Position numbers and translations under genes: made by a program | Part shown: positions 48,324-57,700 of the stretch, piece after piece | Layout: the number at the start of each line of letters is the position of its first letter | How positions within the stretch are numbered: the first letter of the stretch is position 1 | The notes under the pieces: model-generated | What the model saw: the letters and a program-made list of their open reading frames with translations, nothing else | Databases searched by the model: none | What the model was told of the DNA's origin: nothing | Assembly (NCBI RefSeq): GCF_026242045.1 | Contig: NZ_JAPJDO010000022.1 | Location: 34,829-98,828 of the forward strand | Length of the DNA: 64,000 bases | DNA from: Mycobacterium pinniadriaticum | Lineage (GTDB): Bacteria > Actinomycetota > Actinomycetes > Mycobacteriales > Mycobacteriaceae | Direction of reading: 5' to 3'

Positions 48324-50312
48324 TCAGGCCGGATGCACGCTGACCGGCAGCCCTGAGTAGCGCGTCATCCCGGTCGGCGGGTCAAGGTCGTCCTTGCTCG
48401 TCAAGACATTGACGTTCGCGTCGGCGTGACCGTGCGGCACCGACACCACGCCGGAGCGCACCGACGGGTCCAGTTTCGCGACGCCGGTGAGTTCGCCGTG
48501 TTCGGTGCGCACCAGCACTGCCTGGCTCTCGGAGACTCCGGCCGCCGCCGCATCCTCGGGGTTCAGGACGACTTCGGCGCGCTCGCCGAGGAACTCCAAT
48601 TGGGTATTGAGCCTTCGCAATTGGCGGCGCGGCACCAGCACCGGGCCGGTGGTCTGGCGCAGGCCGTGCAGCTGGTCGATCAGAACTTTCGGTGCCAGCC
48701 GCCATCCGCCGAGCCGCTCGACGTGACGCTGCACCCACGCCGCGGGCAGCTCGCGCTGGGCTTCGGCCCAGCCGGTGGCGACCAGATCGTCGTAGCCGGT
48801 GCGGCCGCCGGAGTTGAGCGCGGCCAGCATCTGCTCGTCGGTCATCGCGGGGTCGGCCACGTCGTGGCCCAACCGCTTGCCGATCTCGGCGAGCACCCAC
48901 CACATCGACCGGCGCTGGCCGACCGGATCGGTCACCGCCGGGGTGTGCTGCGCGGAGATCCGCGTGCTCATGAAGTCCCACAGCGTGATGTCGGGCCGCT
49001 CGAGCTGGCCTTTGGTCGGCAGTACGTGGGTCGACATCGCCGTCGTCTCGGTCGGCAGGATCTCGGCGGTGGCCAGCACCTCGAGCTTGTGTAGTGACGG
49101 CCGCAGCGTGTCCGCCGCGGGGAACCCGGTCAGCAGGTTGCCGCCGAGGTTGATCAGCGCACGGATGTTGCCGGCTTCGATCTCGTCGCCCAATGTGGCG
49201 CATGGCCATTCCCGCATGAACGCGGTCGTCTCCGGCCGGCTGCGCGGTCCGGGCCTGGTCTTGCCCTCCGGCGGGGCGATCGGCAATTCGAACGATTCGA
49301 GCTGATAGCCGAATCCGGGGTGGAACCACATCCCGCCGGGGGTGTTCATCGAGCCGGTCAGTATCAACAGCGCCCACGAAAACCATTGCGTCACATTTGC
49401 ACTCGCCGACATGGTGACGCCGGTGCCGGTGTCGATCGCGAGATGCCCGGCCCGGCGTACCGCGGCGAGCAGATCATCGAGATCGGTCTGCGTCACATCG
49501 GCGAGCGCTGCGGTGTGTTCGGCGGTGAACGGTTCGACCGCGGCGGTCAGCGCGGCGACATCCTGGACAGGGATGTCGGGGTTGCCACCGCTGCGCAGGA
49601 TTTCGCGCACCAGGAAGCCCAGAATCGCGTAGTCGGTGCCCGGTCGCGGCGCCAGGTGGCGGGTCGCCAGCCGTGCGGTCTCGGTGCGGCGGGGGTCCAC
49701 GACCCACAGCTGTGCGCGCTTGGCCAGCTCACGGAACAGTCCGCGGGGATTCGGCATTCCCAGGGTATGGCCATGGGAAACAACAGGATTGCTGCCGATC
49801 AGGATGACCAGATCGGCACTGTCGTAGTCCGGTCGGGCGGTCAGCCCCGATGAACCGCCCATTAACTCGGCGACCAGGACCTTCGCGGTGCCGTCGATGG
49901 TGAGCGGGCTGAACTTCGCCGGTGTGCCGATCGCGCGGTGCAGTGCCTCTGCGGTGCGGTAGCCGACCGCATCCATCCAGACGCCGGTGCCGAAGTTGAT
50001 GGCGACCGCGGCGGGCCCGTACTCGGCGATGATCTCGCGCAGCCGGGTGCCCAGATCGTCCAGGCAAGTCTCCCAGCTGGTTTCGGTCAATTGCCCGTCG
50101 ATGCGCAGCATCGGCTGCTCGAGCCGGTCGGGATGGTGGTGAATCTGCGGCAGCGCGCGGCCTTTCGGGCAGGTGTAGCCCCGGGAGAACGGATGCTCGC
50201 CGTCACCGTGGACGGCGAGCACGTGATCACCGTCGATCTCGACCAGGATGCCGCACACCGATGTGCACACCCGGCAGAAACTTCGCACAACGCGGGCCGC
50301 TCCCGTGTCCAT
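48324..50312 (-). CDS. Molybdopterin-dependent oxidoreductase with N-terminal 4Fe-4S site
   Basis: 662 residues of the DMSO reductase superfamily (formate dehydrogenase/nitrate reductase branch). Cys 13, 16, 20 and 48 (FCRVCTSVCG, GYTCPKG) form the 4Fe-4S site. Cofactor-binding blocks follow: NFGTGVWMDAVGYRTAEAL, SADLVILIGSNPVVSHGH, LWVVDPRRTETARLATRHL in part, STHVLPTKGQLERPD, and the C-terminal molydopterin dinucleotide domain (VLNPEDAAAAGV, VVSVPHGHADANVN). No Tat signal, so cytoplasmic. No membrane or electron-transfer subunit gene is adjacent. ATG 50312 used without a clear ribosome binding site. Substrate unknown. Confidence 0.87.
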   Translation of the reverse strand: MDTGAARVVRSFCRVCTSVCGILVEIDGDHVLAVHGDGEHPFSRGYTCPKGRALPQIHHHPDRLEQPMLRIDGQLTETSWETCLDDLGTRLREIIAEYGPAAVAINFGTGVWMDAVGYRTAEALHRAIGTPAKFSPLTIDGTAKVLVAELMGGSSGLTARPDYDSADLVILIGSNPVVSHGHTLGMPNPRGLFRELAKRAQLWVVDPRRTETARLATRHLAPRPGTDYAILGFLVREILRSGGNPDIPVQDVAALTAAVEPFTAEHTAALADVTQTDLDDLLAAVRRAGHLAIDTGTGVTMSASANVTQWFSWALLILTGSMNTPGGMWFHPGFGYQLESFELPIAPPEGKTRPGPRSRPETTAFMREWPCATLGDEIEAGNIRALINLGGNLLTGFPAADTLRPSLHKLEVLATAEILPTETTAMSTHVLPTKGQLERPDITLWDFMSTRISAQHTPAVTDPVGQRRSMWWVLAEIGKRLGHDVADPAMTDEQMLAALNSGGRTGYDDLVATGWAEAQRELPAAWVQRHVERLGGWRLAPKVLIDQLHGLRQTTGPVLVPRRQLRRLNTQLEFLGERAEVVLNPEDAAAAGVSESQAVLVRTEHGELTGVAKLDPSVRSGVVSVPHGHADANVNVLTSKDDLDPPTGMTRYSGLPVSVHPA

Positions 50313-50376
50313 GGGGAAAACCGTACGCCGCAAGGATGGCCGAGGTTACCGACCCCGACGGGAACGCCGGGCCCGG

Positions 50377-50826
50377 CTACAGCGGATACAGCCGGTTCAG
50401 GTTGACCACGATGGCCTCCTGGGTGCTGCGCGCGATGACGACGACGGCCGGCTCGTCGGGGTCCGGGTTCTCCTCGCGGTGCGGCAGGTGAGGCGGCACG
50501 AACACGTAATCGCCCGGCTCGGTGCGGATCCGCACCTCCTCGACACCATCGTGGAAGACGAACTCCGGGTGGCCGCTGCGGACGAAGATCGCTGTCTCCG
50601 ACTCCCCGTGGTGATGGTTGGCCGACGCCACACCGGGCCCGACGTGCGTCTCACCCATCCACAGCTTCTCCGACCCGACCGACGTGCCGCTGATCGCAGC
50701 GAACCGTTGCATCCCATCGGTCTGGCCGGTGCCGCCGTCGAGGCCGTCGGCCCTCACATGCCGCACCCGGTTGCGCATCGGCCCGGCACCCGAGAGCTCG
50801 GGATGGAATGCATCGGATCCGGCCAT
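50377..50826 (-). CDS. Cupin-domain protein
   Basis: 149 residues with a single cupin barrel: motif 1 ANHHHGESETAIFVRSG (three His and a Glu as metal ligands) and motif 2 EPGDYVFVPPHLPHREENPDP in outline (His). The metal site is complete, so it may be a small dioxygenase, isomerase or ligand sensor. It lies 64 bases upstream of the molybdopterin gene on the same strand and could be co-transcribed with it. Divergent from ruvC. Confidence 0.8.
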   Translation of the reverse strand: MAGSDAFHPELSGAGPMRNRVRHVRADGLDGGTGQTDGMQRFAAISGTSVGSEKLWMGETHVGPGVASANHHHGESETAIFVRSGHPEFVFHDGVEEVRIRTEPGDYVFVPPHLPHREENPDPDEPAVVVIARSTQEAIVVNLNRLYPL

Positions 50827-50888
50827 GGTCCGACGATAGCCGCGTGGCGTGTCCTGCCCGGTGTCGTCGGCCCGGCCCGCTACTGTGA

Positions 50889-50904
50889 TCGAACAACTGT
50901 TCGC
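50889..50904. promoter_or_regulatory. LexA (SOS) box upstream of ruvC
   Basis: TCGAAC-AACT-GTTCGC differs at the last base from the mycobacterial LexA consensus TCGAAC-N4-GTTCGA. It lies 17 bases before the ruvC start codon, the usual place for SOS control of ruvCAB. Confidence 0.85.
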
Positions 50905-50921
50905 AGTCGGGAAGGTGATCC

Positions 50922-51476
50922 GTGCGGGTGATGGGAGTCGACCCGGGGTTGACGCGCTGCGGCCTCTCGGTGATCGAGAGCCGGGGCGGGCGCCATGTCA
51001 TCGCCCTGGACGTCGATGTGGTGCGCACCTCGTCCGACGAGCCGTTGCAGAACCGGCTGCTTGCCATCAGCGACGCCGTCGACCATTGGATGGACACCCA
51101 CCTCCCCGACGTCATCGCCATCGAGCGGGTGTTCGCCAACCAGAACGCCAACACCGCGATGGGTACCGCCCAGGCCGGCGGGGTGATCGCGCTGGCGGCC
51201 GCCCGCCGCGAGATCGACGTGTATTTTCACACCCCCAGTGAGGTCAAGGCCGCCGTCACCGGGAACGGGCGGGCCGACAAGGCGCAGGTCACCGCGATGG
51301 TCACCCGGATTCTGCAGCTACAGCAGAAGCCGACACCGGCTGATGCCGCCGACGCACTGGCCCTGGCGATCTGCCACTGCTGGCGCGCCCCGATGATTGC
51401 CCGGATGGCCAAGGCCGAGGCGATGGCCGCCGAGCAGAAGCGTGCCTATCAGGCGCGGCTGAAGGCGGCGAGATGA
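50922..51476 (+). CDS. ruvC: Holliday junction resolvase RuvC
   Basis: 184 residues. Begins VRVMGVDPGLTRCGLSVIE with catalytic Asp 7; IERVFANQNANTAMGTAQA carries the second acid; DAADALALAICHCW supplies the last acids. It cuts Holliday junctions symmetrically, with RuvAB. GTG 50922 follows GGGAAGGTGATCC. First gene of ruvC-ruvA-ruvB, each overlapping the next by four bases, and controlled by the SOS box just upstream. Confidence 0.97.
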   Translation: MRVMGVDPGLTRCGLSVIESRGGRHVIALDVDVVRTSSDEPLQNRLLAISDAVDHWMDTHLPDVIAIERVFANQNANTAMGTAQAGGVIALAAARREIDVYFHTPSEVKAAVTGNGRADKAQVTAMVTRILQLQQKPTPADAADALALAICHCWRAPMIARMAKAEAMAAEQKRAYQARLKAAR

Positions 51477-52063
51477 TCTCCTCGGTGCGCGGCGAAGTCC
51501 TCGACATCGCCCTCGACCACGTCGTCATCGAAGCCGCCGGCGTCGGCTACAAGGTGATGGCCACCCCGTCCACCCTGGCCACCCTGCGGCGCGGCACCGA
51601 GGCCCGGCTGATCACCGCGATGATCGTCCGGGAGGACTCCCAGACGCTGTACGGGTTCGCCGACGCCGATGCCCGCGACCTGTTCTCGACCCTGCTCGGG
51701 GTGTCCGGGGTCGGCCCGAAGATCGCACTGGCGACGTTGGCCGTCTACGACGCGACCGCGCTGCGCCAGGCGCTGGCCGACGGCGACGTGACCGCCTTGA
51801 CGCGGGTGCCCGGTATCGGCAAGCGTGGTGCCGAACGGATGGTGCTGGAACTGCGGGACAAGATCGGAGCGGCGTCCGGCGGCGCGGGTGTCGCCGCGGC
51901 CACCGGCCATGCCGTGCGCGCGCCCGTCGTGGAAGCCCTTGTCGGGCTTGGCTTCGCGGCCAAGCAGGCCGAGGAGGCGTGCGACAAGGTGTTGGCCGGT
52001 GACCCGGATGCGACCACGCAGAGCGCACTGCGGGCGGCGCTGTCGATGCTGGGCAAGAAATGA
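51473..52063 (+). CDS. ruvA: Holliday junction branch migration protein RuvA
   Basis: 196 residues: N-terminal OB domain (MISSVRGEVLDIALDHVVIEAAGVGY in outline), tandem helix-hairpin-helix DNA-binding motifs (LLGVSGVGPKIALATL and LTRVPGIGKRGAERMVLEL) and the C-terminal domain that contacts RuvB (ALVGLGFAAKQAEEACDKV). It binds the junction and loads the RuvB motor. ATGA overlap with ruvC and with ruvB. Confidence 0.97.
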   Translation: MISSVRGEVLDIALDHVVIEAAGVGYKVMATPSTLATLRRGTEARLITAMIVREDSQTLYGFADADARDLFSTLLGVSGVGPKIALATLAVYDATALRQALADGDVTALTRVPGIGKRGAERMVLELRDKIGAASGGAGVAAATGHAVRAPVVEALVGLGFAAKQAEEACDKVLAGDPDATTQSALRAALSMLGKK

Positions 52064-53124
52064 GCCGATTCGACGAGGGCGAGGACGACGATCTCGAACG
52101 TGACGTCTCCCCGGCACTGACGGTCGGTGAAGGCGATATCGACGCCAGCCTGCGACCGCGCTCGCTGCGCGAGTTCATCGGCCAGCCGCGCGTGCGCGAA
52201 CAACTGCAGCTGGTCCTCGAAGGCGCCAAGAACCGAGGCGGCACACCGGATCACATCCTGCTCTCCGGTCCGCCCGGGCTGGGCAAGACCTCGCTGGCGA
52301 TGATCATCGCCGCCGAACTGGGCACCTCGCTGCGCGTCACCTCCGGGCCGGCCCTGGAACGCGCCGGCGACCTGGCCGCGATGCTGTCCAACCTCGTCGA
52401 GCACGACGTGCTGTTCATCGACGAGATCCATCGCATCGCCCGTCCCGCCGAGGAGATGCTGTACCTGGCGATGGAGGACTTCCGGGTCGACGTGGTAGTC
52501 GGCAAAGGCCCCGGGGCGACATCGATCCCGCTGGAGGTGGCGCCGTTCACCCTGGTCGGCGCGACCACCCGGTCCGGCGCGCTGACCGGACCGCTGCGGG
52601 ACCGGTTCGGGTTCACCGCGCACATGGATTTCTACGAGCCGGTCGAACTGGAACGGGTGCTGGCCCGCTCGGCGGGCATCCTGGGCATCGAGTTGGGCGC
52701 CGAGGCGGGCGCCGAGATCGCCCGCCGCTCGCGGGGCACGCCGCGCATCGCCAACAGGCTGTTGCGCCGCGTGCGCGACTACGCCGAGGTGCGCGCCGAC
52801 GGGGTGATCACCCGCGATATCGCCAAGGCGGCGCTGGCGGTCTACGACGTCGACGAACTCGGCCTCGACCGGCTGGACCGGGCGGTGCTCTCGGCGCTGA
52901 CCAAGAGTTTCGGCGGCGGCCCGGTCGGGGTGTCCACGCTGGCCGTCGCGGTGGGGGAGGAAGCCACCACCGTCGAGGAGGTCTGCGAGCCGTTCCTGGT
53001 GCGTGCGGGCATGATCGCGCGGACGCCGCGTGGCCGGGTGGCGACACCGCTAGCCTGGACCCACCTCGGCATGGCGCCGCCGCCGCGGGCGGGTGGGCTG
53101 GGTCAGTCCGGCCTTTTCGACTGA
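52060..53124 (+). CDS. ruvB: Holliday junction DNA helicase RuvB
   Basis: 354 residues, AAA+ motor. Walker A GPPGLGKTS (about 70-78), Walker B LFIDEIHR (about 118-125), sensor 1 LVGATTRSG, arginine finger in LRDRFGF, and the C-terminal winged helix ending PRGRVATPLAWTHLG. It drives branch migration with RuvA. The last gene of the ruv operon; its stop overlaps the DUF1304 gene start. Confidence 0.97.
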   Translation: MSRFDEGEDDDLERDVSPALTVGEGDIDASLRPRSLREFIGQPRVREQLQLVLEGAKNRGGTPDHILLSGPPGLGKTSLAMIIAAELGTSLRVTSGPALERAGDLAAMLSNLVEHDVLFIDEIHRIARPAEEMLYLAMEDFRVDVVVGKGPGATSIPLEVAPFTLVGATTRSGALTGPLRDRFGFTAHMDFYEPVELERVLARSAGILGIELGAEAGAEIARRSRGTPRIANRLLRRVRDYAEVRADGVITRDIAKAALAVYDVDELGLDRLDRAVLSALTKSFGGGPVGVSTLAVAVGEEATTVEEVCEPFLVRAGMIARTPRGRVATPLAWTHLGMAPPPRAGGLGQSGLFD

Positions 53125-53519
53125 TGGGAGACCCGATGGTCATCGCTGCATTGGTCTTCGCCGGACTGGCCGCGCTGCTGCACGTCTACATCTTCACGAT
53201 GGAATCCCTGACCTGGACCACGCCGCGCACTCGTGCGGTATTCGGTACCACCGCCGAGGAGGCCGACACCACCAAACTGATGGCCCTCAACCAGGGCTTC
53301 TACAACCTGTTCCTGGCCGTCGTCAGTGTCGTCGGCATCGCTGCAATCCTTTTGGGACATACCGGGATCGGTGCTGCGCTGATATTCGCCGGAGTCGGGT
53401 CCATGCTGGCCGCGGCGGTGGTGCTGCTGGCGTCCGCGCCGGACAAGGCGCGCGCCGCGGTGATCCAGGGTGCGTTCCCGTTGGTGGCGGTCGTGCTGCT
53501 GGTGATCGGGCTCATCTGA
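53124..53519 (+). CDS. DUF1304 membrane protein
   Basis: 131 residues with four predicted helices (VIAALVFAGLAALLHVYIFTME in part; FLAVVSVVGIAAILLG; AALIFAGVGSMLAAAVVLL; AAVIQGAFPLVAVVLLVIGL). The motif HVYIFTMESLTWTTPRTRAVFG followed by NQGFYNLFLAV in outline marks the DUF1304 family, function unknown. ATG 53124 overlaps the ruvB stop; ATG 53136 is equally possible. It ends overlapping the convergent GGDEF gene by eight bases. Confidence 0.8.
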   Translation: MGDPMVIAALVFAGLAALLHVYIFTMESLTWTTPRTRAVFGTTAEEADTTKLMALNQGFYNLFLAVVSVVGIAAILLGHTGIGAALIFAGVGSMLAAAVVLLASAPDKARAAVIQGAFPLVAVVLLVIGLI

Positions 53520-54609
53520 CGTCGGCGCGGTAGCGAACCTGGTTGCCGCCGGCCCGTTTCGCGTCGTACATCGCCGCGTCGGCCTCGTCCACCAGCCGGG
53601 TGATCGTCGCCGGAACGGCGTCGCCGTCGATATCGGCCAGCTCCCGCACCGCCACCCCGACACTGGCGGTCACCCCACCCGGGGTGGCGGCGACGGCTTC
53701 CCGGATCCGTTCGGCACCGGCGGCGGGATCGCCGGACCCGGCCAGGTAGGCGAGCAGGAACTCCTCCCCACCCGGGCGGGCGACGACCGAATTCATCGCG
53801 CTCGCCCGCCGCAGATTGTCGGCGACCGCGACCAGGACGGCGTCACCATAGCCGTGGCCGTGGCGGTCGTTGATCTGCTTGAACCCGTCCAGGTCGACCA
53901 TGATCACGGTCAGCCATTGCGGCTGCGACCTGTCCGCGGCGCCGATGAGTTGGATCGCGGACTGGTAGTAGCCGCGACGGTTGCGCAGTCCGGTCAGCGG
54001 GTCGGTGAACGAACGGTGTGCGTCGGCGGTCAGCATGTGCAGCAGAGCCTGCACGACCAGCGGAACCATGACCATGGTGGCCAGCGCGCCGATGCTGTGG
54101 CCGATCGCCATCATCGGGTCGCCGGGGGCCACCCGGAAGGACACCACGACGGTGGATACCGAGGCCGCGGCCAGCAGCGCCGTCGACAGTCGACCCGAAT
54201 GGAAGAACGACAGATAGCCGGCCAACGGCGCGAAGGCCATGCCCCCGAACACGCCGGCGGCGGGATCGGTCGCGATCAACCCACCCGCGACGATGCAGGC
54301 GGTGGCCGTGACCGTGAAGACGGTCGACTGGCGCTCAGTGGGCCAGCGAATCGCCCAGAGGAGTGCCAGAACTGCACACGCGGCGGTGGTGCCGACCGAC
54401 ACCGCGACCGCGACGGTGCCCTTGGGGCCTGACGGGCTGGCCAGCATGATCGGTGGTACCAGTGCGAACGCGCCCATGACAGCGGCGATCGTGTAGCGCG
54501 TCGGCCGCTGCAGGCCGCGTGATTCCAGATAGGCCGACACCGTGTCGTATTGGTCCGGGCGTCGCCACCACTGCCGGACCGACGCCGCCATACCCACGTC
54601 GTTGTGCAT
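53512..54609 (-). CDS. Membrane-bound diguanylate cyclase (GGDEF domain)
   Basis: About 365 residues. The N-terminal half has a hydrophilic start and about six membrane helices (FALVPPIMLASPSG to VPLVVQALLHMLT). The C-terminal half is a GGDEF domain: SFTDPLTGLRNRRGYY, VIMVDLDGFKQINDRHGHGYGDAVL in outline, and the active loop ARPGGEEFLLAY. GGEEF is an active variant, so it probably makes cyclic di-GMP. No I-site RxxD is evident just before the loop (RRASAMNSVV). ATG 54609 chosen (GGGAG close upstream); internal starts are possible. Likely senses a membrane signal. Confidence 0.85.
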   Translation of the reverse strand: MHNDVGMAASVRQWWRRPDQYDTVSAYLESRGLQRPTRYTIAAVMGAFALVPPIMLASPSGPKGTVAVAVSVGTTAACAVLALLWAIRWPTERQSTVFTVTATACIVAGGLIATDPAAGVFGGMAFAPLAGYLSFFHSGRLSTALLAAASVSTVVVSFRVAPGDPMMAIGHSIGALATMVMVPLVVQALLHMLTADAHRSFTDPLTGLRNRRGYYQSAIQLIGAADRSQPQWLTVIMVDLDGFKQINDRHGHGYGDAVLVAVADNLRRASAMNSVVARPGGEEFLLAYLAGSGDPAAGAERIREAVAATPGGVTASVGVAVRELADIDGDAVPATITRLVDEADAAMYDAKRAGGNQVRYRADVR

Positions 54610-54706
54610 ATGCTCCCGAATCGCCCACAGCCCGCCCCCAAAGGCTGAAAGCCTGACGGGCAATAGTACTGCCCGGACATCCAGCCCGCAGGGGAGGGCC
54701 GCGGGA

Positions 54707-57700
54707 CTACAGCAGAGCCAACAGCTGCAAGTCGGTCACGTACTTGACGATGACCTCCGACGACACGTGCGGAATATCCTTGTCCGGGCCGATTTTCGCG
54801 TCCTGAACCGCAGTGCGGAACCGTTCGGTCGGGGCGATCGGGCCGCGGAGCGGCCGCTCGGGTCGCTGATAGTTGTGCAGCAGCGGCAGCAGGGAGTGCT
54901 GGCGCTGCCGGTCGGGCAGGGCCCGGATCGCGGTGTCGAACCGGTCCAGCCACGTGTCGTATCCGGCGATCCGCTGGATCGGATGGCCTGCCTCGATCAG
55001 CCAGTCGACGAACTCGTCGAGCCCGATGCCGTCGTCATAGGGGTTCATCACGTGGTACGTCTCGAAACCTTCGCTGACCTGGGCGCCGAGCGTGGAGATC
55101 GCATCGGCGATGAACTCCACCGGCAGGCCGTCGTAGTGGGCGCGTTGGCGGCGTCCCTCGGCGTCGAGTTCGTAGAACGACGCCGGCGCGATTCCGGTGG
55201 CCACCAGGCTCAGCATCAGGCGGGTGAACATGTCGGGCAGGTTGAGCTGCCCGCCGTAGGTGGTGTCGGCCAGAATCATGTCGCAGCGGAACACCGAGAC
55301 CGGCAGACCGCATAGGTCGTTGGCCTCACGCAGCAGCACCTCTCCGGCCCACTTGCTGTTGCTGTAGCCGTTGGCGTAGGAGTCGTCGACCGCCCGGGTG
55401 GGGCTGATCTCGCGGATATCGCCGTCTTCGGTGAACCGCCCGGGCGCGATACCCGCACCGACACCGATCGTCGAGACGTATACGAACGGCTTGAGCGTCG
55501 TGGTGAGCGCGATTCGGATCAGTTCCGCGGTGCCGACGGCGTTGGGGCCGAACAACTCCCGATAAGGCAGCACATGGTTGACCAGCGCGGCCGGGTCGAC
55601 GATCAGGTCGACGGTGTCGGCCAGCCGCTGCCATGTCTGGGGATCCAGTCCCAGATTCTCCTCGCCTTTGTCGCCGGCGATGACCTCGAGATGGTTGACG
55701 GCCAGTTCCCGGTAGTGCGCCAGCAGCTTGGGATCTCCGCTGTCGAAGGTGGCATCAAGCCGGGCCCGCGCCGCGCCATCGTCCTTGGCCCGCACCAGGC
55801 AGATCACCGTGCCGTCGACCAGTCTCATCCGCTCCAGCCATTCCAGTGCGAGGTAGCGACCCAGGAATCCGGTTGCGCCGGTGAGCAGTACGGTGCGGAC
55901 CTCGCTCTTCGGGCCGGGCAGGCTGGGTGCCGCAACCAGGGTCGAAGGGTCGATGAAGCGGTCCAACGTCAGATCGGCGGCGCGCGCTTCGGGGGTGTCG
56001 ACACCGTGGATCGAGGCGAACGTCGGTCGCCTGCCGCCGAAGGTGCGTTCGGCCTCCACGTACCCGGCGATGGCCTGCAGATCACTGGCGGGGCTGACGA
56101 TGACGCCGACCGGCACGTCGATCCCGAAGATCTCGTTGAGCAGGTTCGCGAACGTCAACGCCGACAGCGAATCCCCACCCAGGTCGGTGAAGTGGGCATC
56201 GGGCCGCAGGTCGGCGGCGGCAGCACCCAGCAGCGCGCCCGCGGCGCGGGTGACGGTCGCCAACACGGGTGTGTCGGCCCCGCTTTGCCGTAGTGCCCGC
56301 AGCTCGTCGGCCTGTCCCTCGGCCAAATCGGTGTAGAGCTGTTCGAGCGCCCCGCCGTAGCGTTCCTTCAGCCGGGGCCAGGCCAGCTTGCGGATGCCGG
56401 TCAGCAGTCCGTTCTCGATGGTGAAAGGCATTGTCTCGATGAGGAAGTCGCGCGGGATCTCGTAGGACTGCAACCCGGCGGTGCGGGCGATCTCCTGCAG
56501 CGAGTCGCCGATCAGCACCTTGAGCTCGGCGGTGTCATGACCGGCCGCCGCCTCGGCGGTCGGCACCACCACAGCCAGTAGATACGGCCGGGCGCTGTTG
56601 CCGTACAGGTAGATCTGCTGCACCAGCGGGCTGCGCCCGAAGGCGGCCTCCAGCTTGGACACCGTGACGAACTCACCCTGGGAGAGCTTGAGCACGTTGT
56701 TGCGCCGGTCCACGTACCGCAGGTGGTCGGGTGCGGTCTGCGCGACGATGTCGCCGGTGCGGTAGAAACCGTCCTCGTCGAACATCGCGGCGGTCACCTC
56801 GGGACGCTTGTAGTAGCCGGGGAACAGCTGCGTCGACTTCACCAGCAGCTCGCCGCGCGGATGCGGCAGGTCGGTGCCGAAGTAGCCCAGCTCGGGAACG
56901 TCCACCAGCTTGTAGTCGGTGACCGGAGGACGACGGACGACGCCGTCGACGAACACCGCGCCGGCCTCGGTAGAGCCGTAGCCCTCCACGAGGTGCATGT
57001 CCAGGAAGGCTTCGACCCAGGTCTTGAGCTCCGGTGCGATCGGTGCCGAGCCGGTCATCACCGACACGAACCGGTCGCCCAGCAGGCTGTTTCGCTTCTC
57101 GGCCAGTATCTTTGCTTCTTCGGGATTCGATGTCGCCGGCCCAGCGGCTCCGGCGGCTCGCCGGTCGATCTCGCTTTGGACTTCCTGGTGGATCATGTCC
57201 CAGACCCGCGGTACCAGGTTCAGCTGGGTGGGCCGGGTCAGCGACAGGTCTTCGAGGAACGTGGACAAGTCGGGGCGGGCGGCGAAATAGACTGTGCCAC
57301 CGGTGCTCAACGTGCCGTAAAGCGCTCCGCGCCCCATCACGTGGCTCATCGGCATGAAGCTCAACACGATCGCGGGGTAGGTGCCTTGCTTGTCGTCCCA
57401 ATGCGCGGCGGCGGCCAGCCACATGTCGGCGACCTTGTGGGCCGGGTACATGGCGCCCTTCGGGGCGCCGGTACTGCCGGAGGTGTAGATCAGCAGGGCC
57501 AGCGGGTCGTCCTCGGCGGTGGCGGGCGGATCGATGGAACTACCGGTACCGCGGTCGATTTCATCGGCCAGCGTGGTCACGGTGACCCCGGTGCCCGCCA
57601 GTCGGTCGGTGGCGGCGGCCAGCGACTCGCGCTGATCATCGACCTCGGGGGAGAAGTCGAAGACAACCAACCGTTTCGGCGCTGGTCCGGCGAGGGCGAG

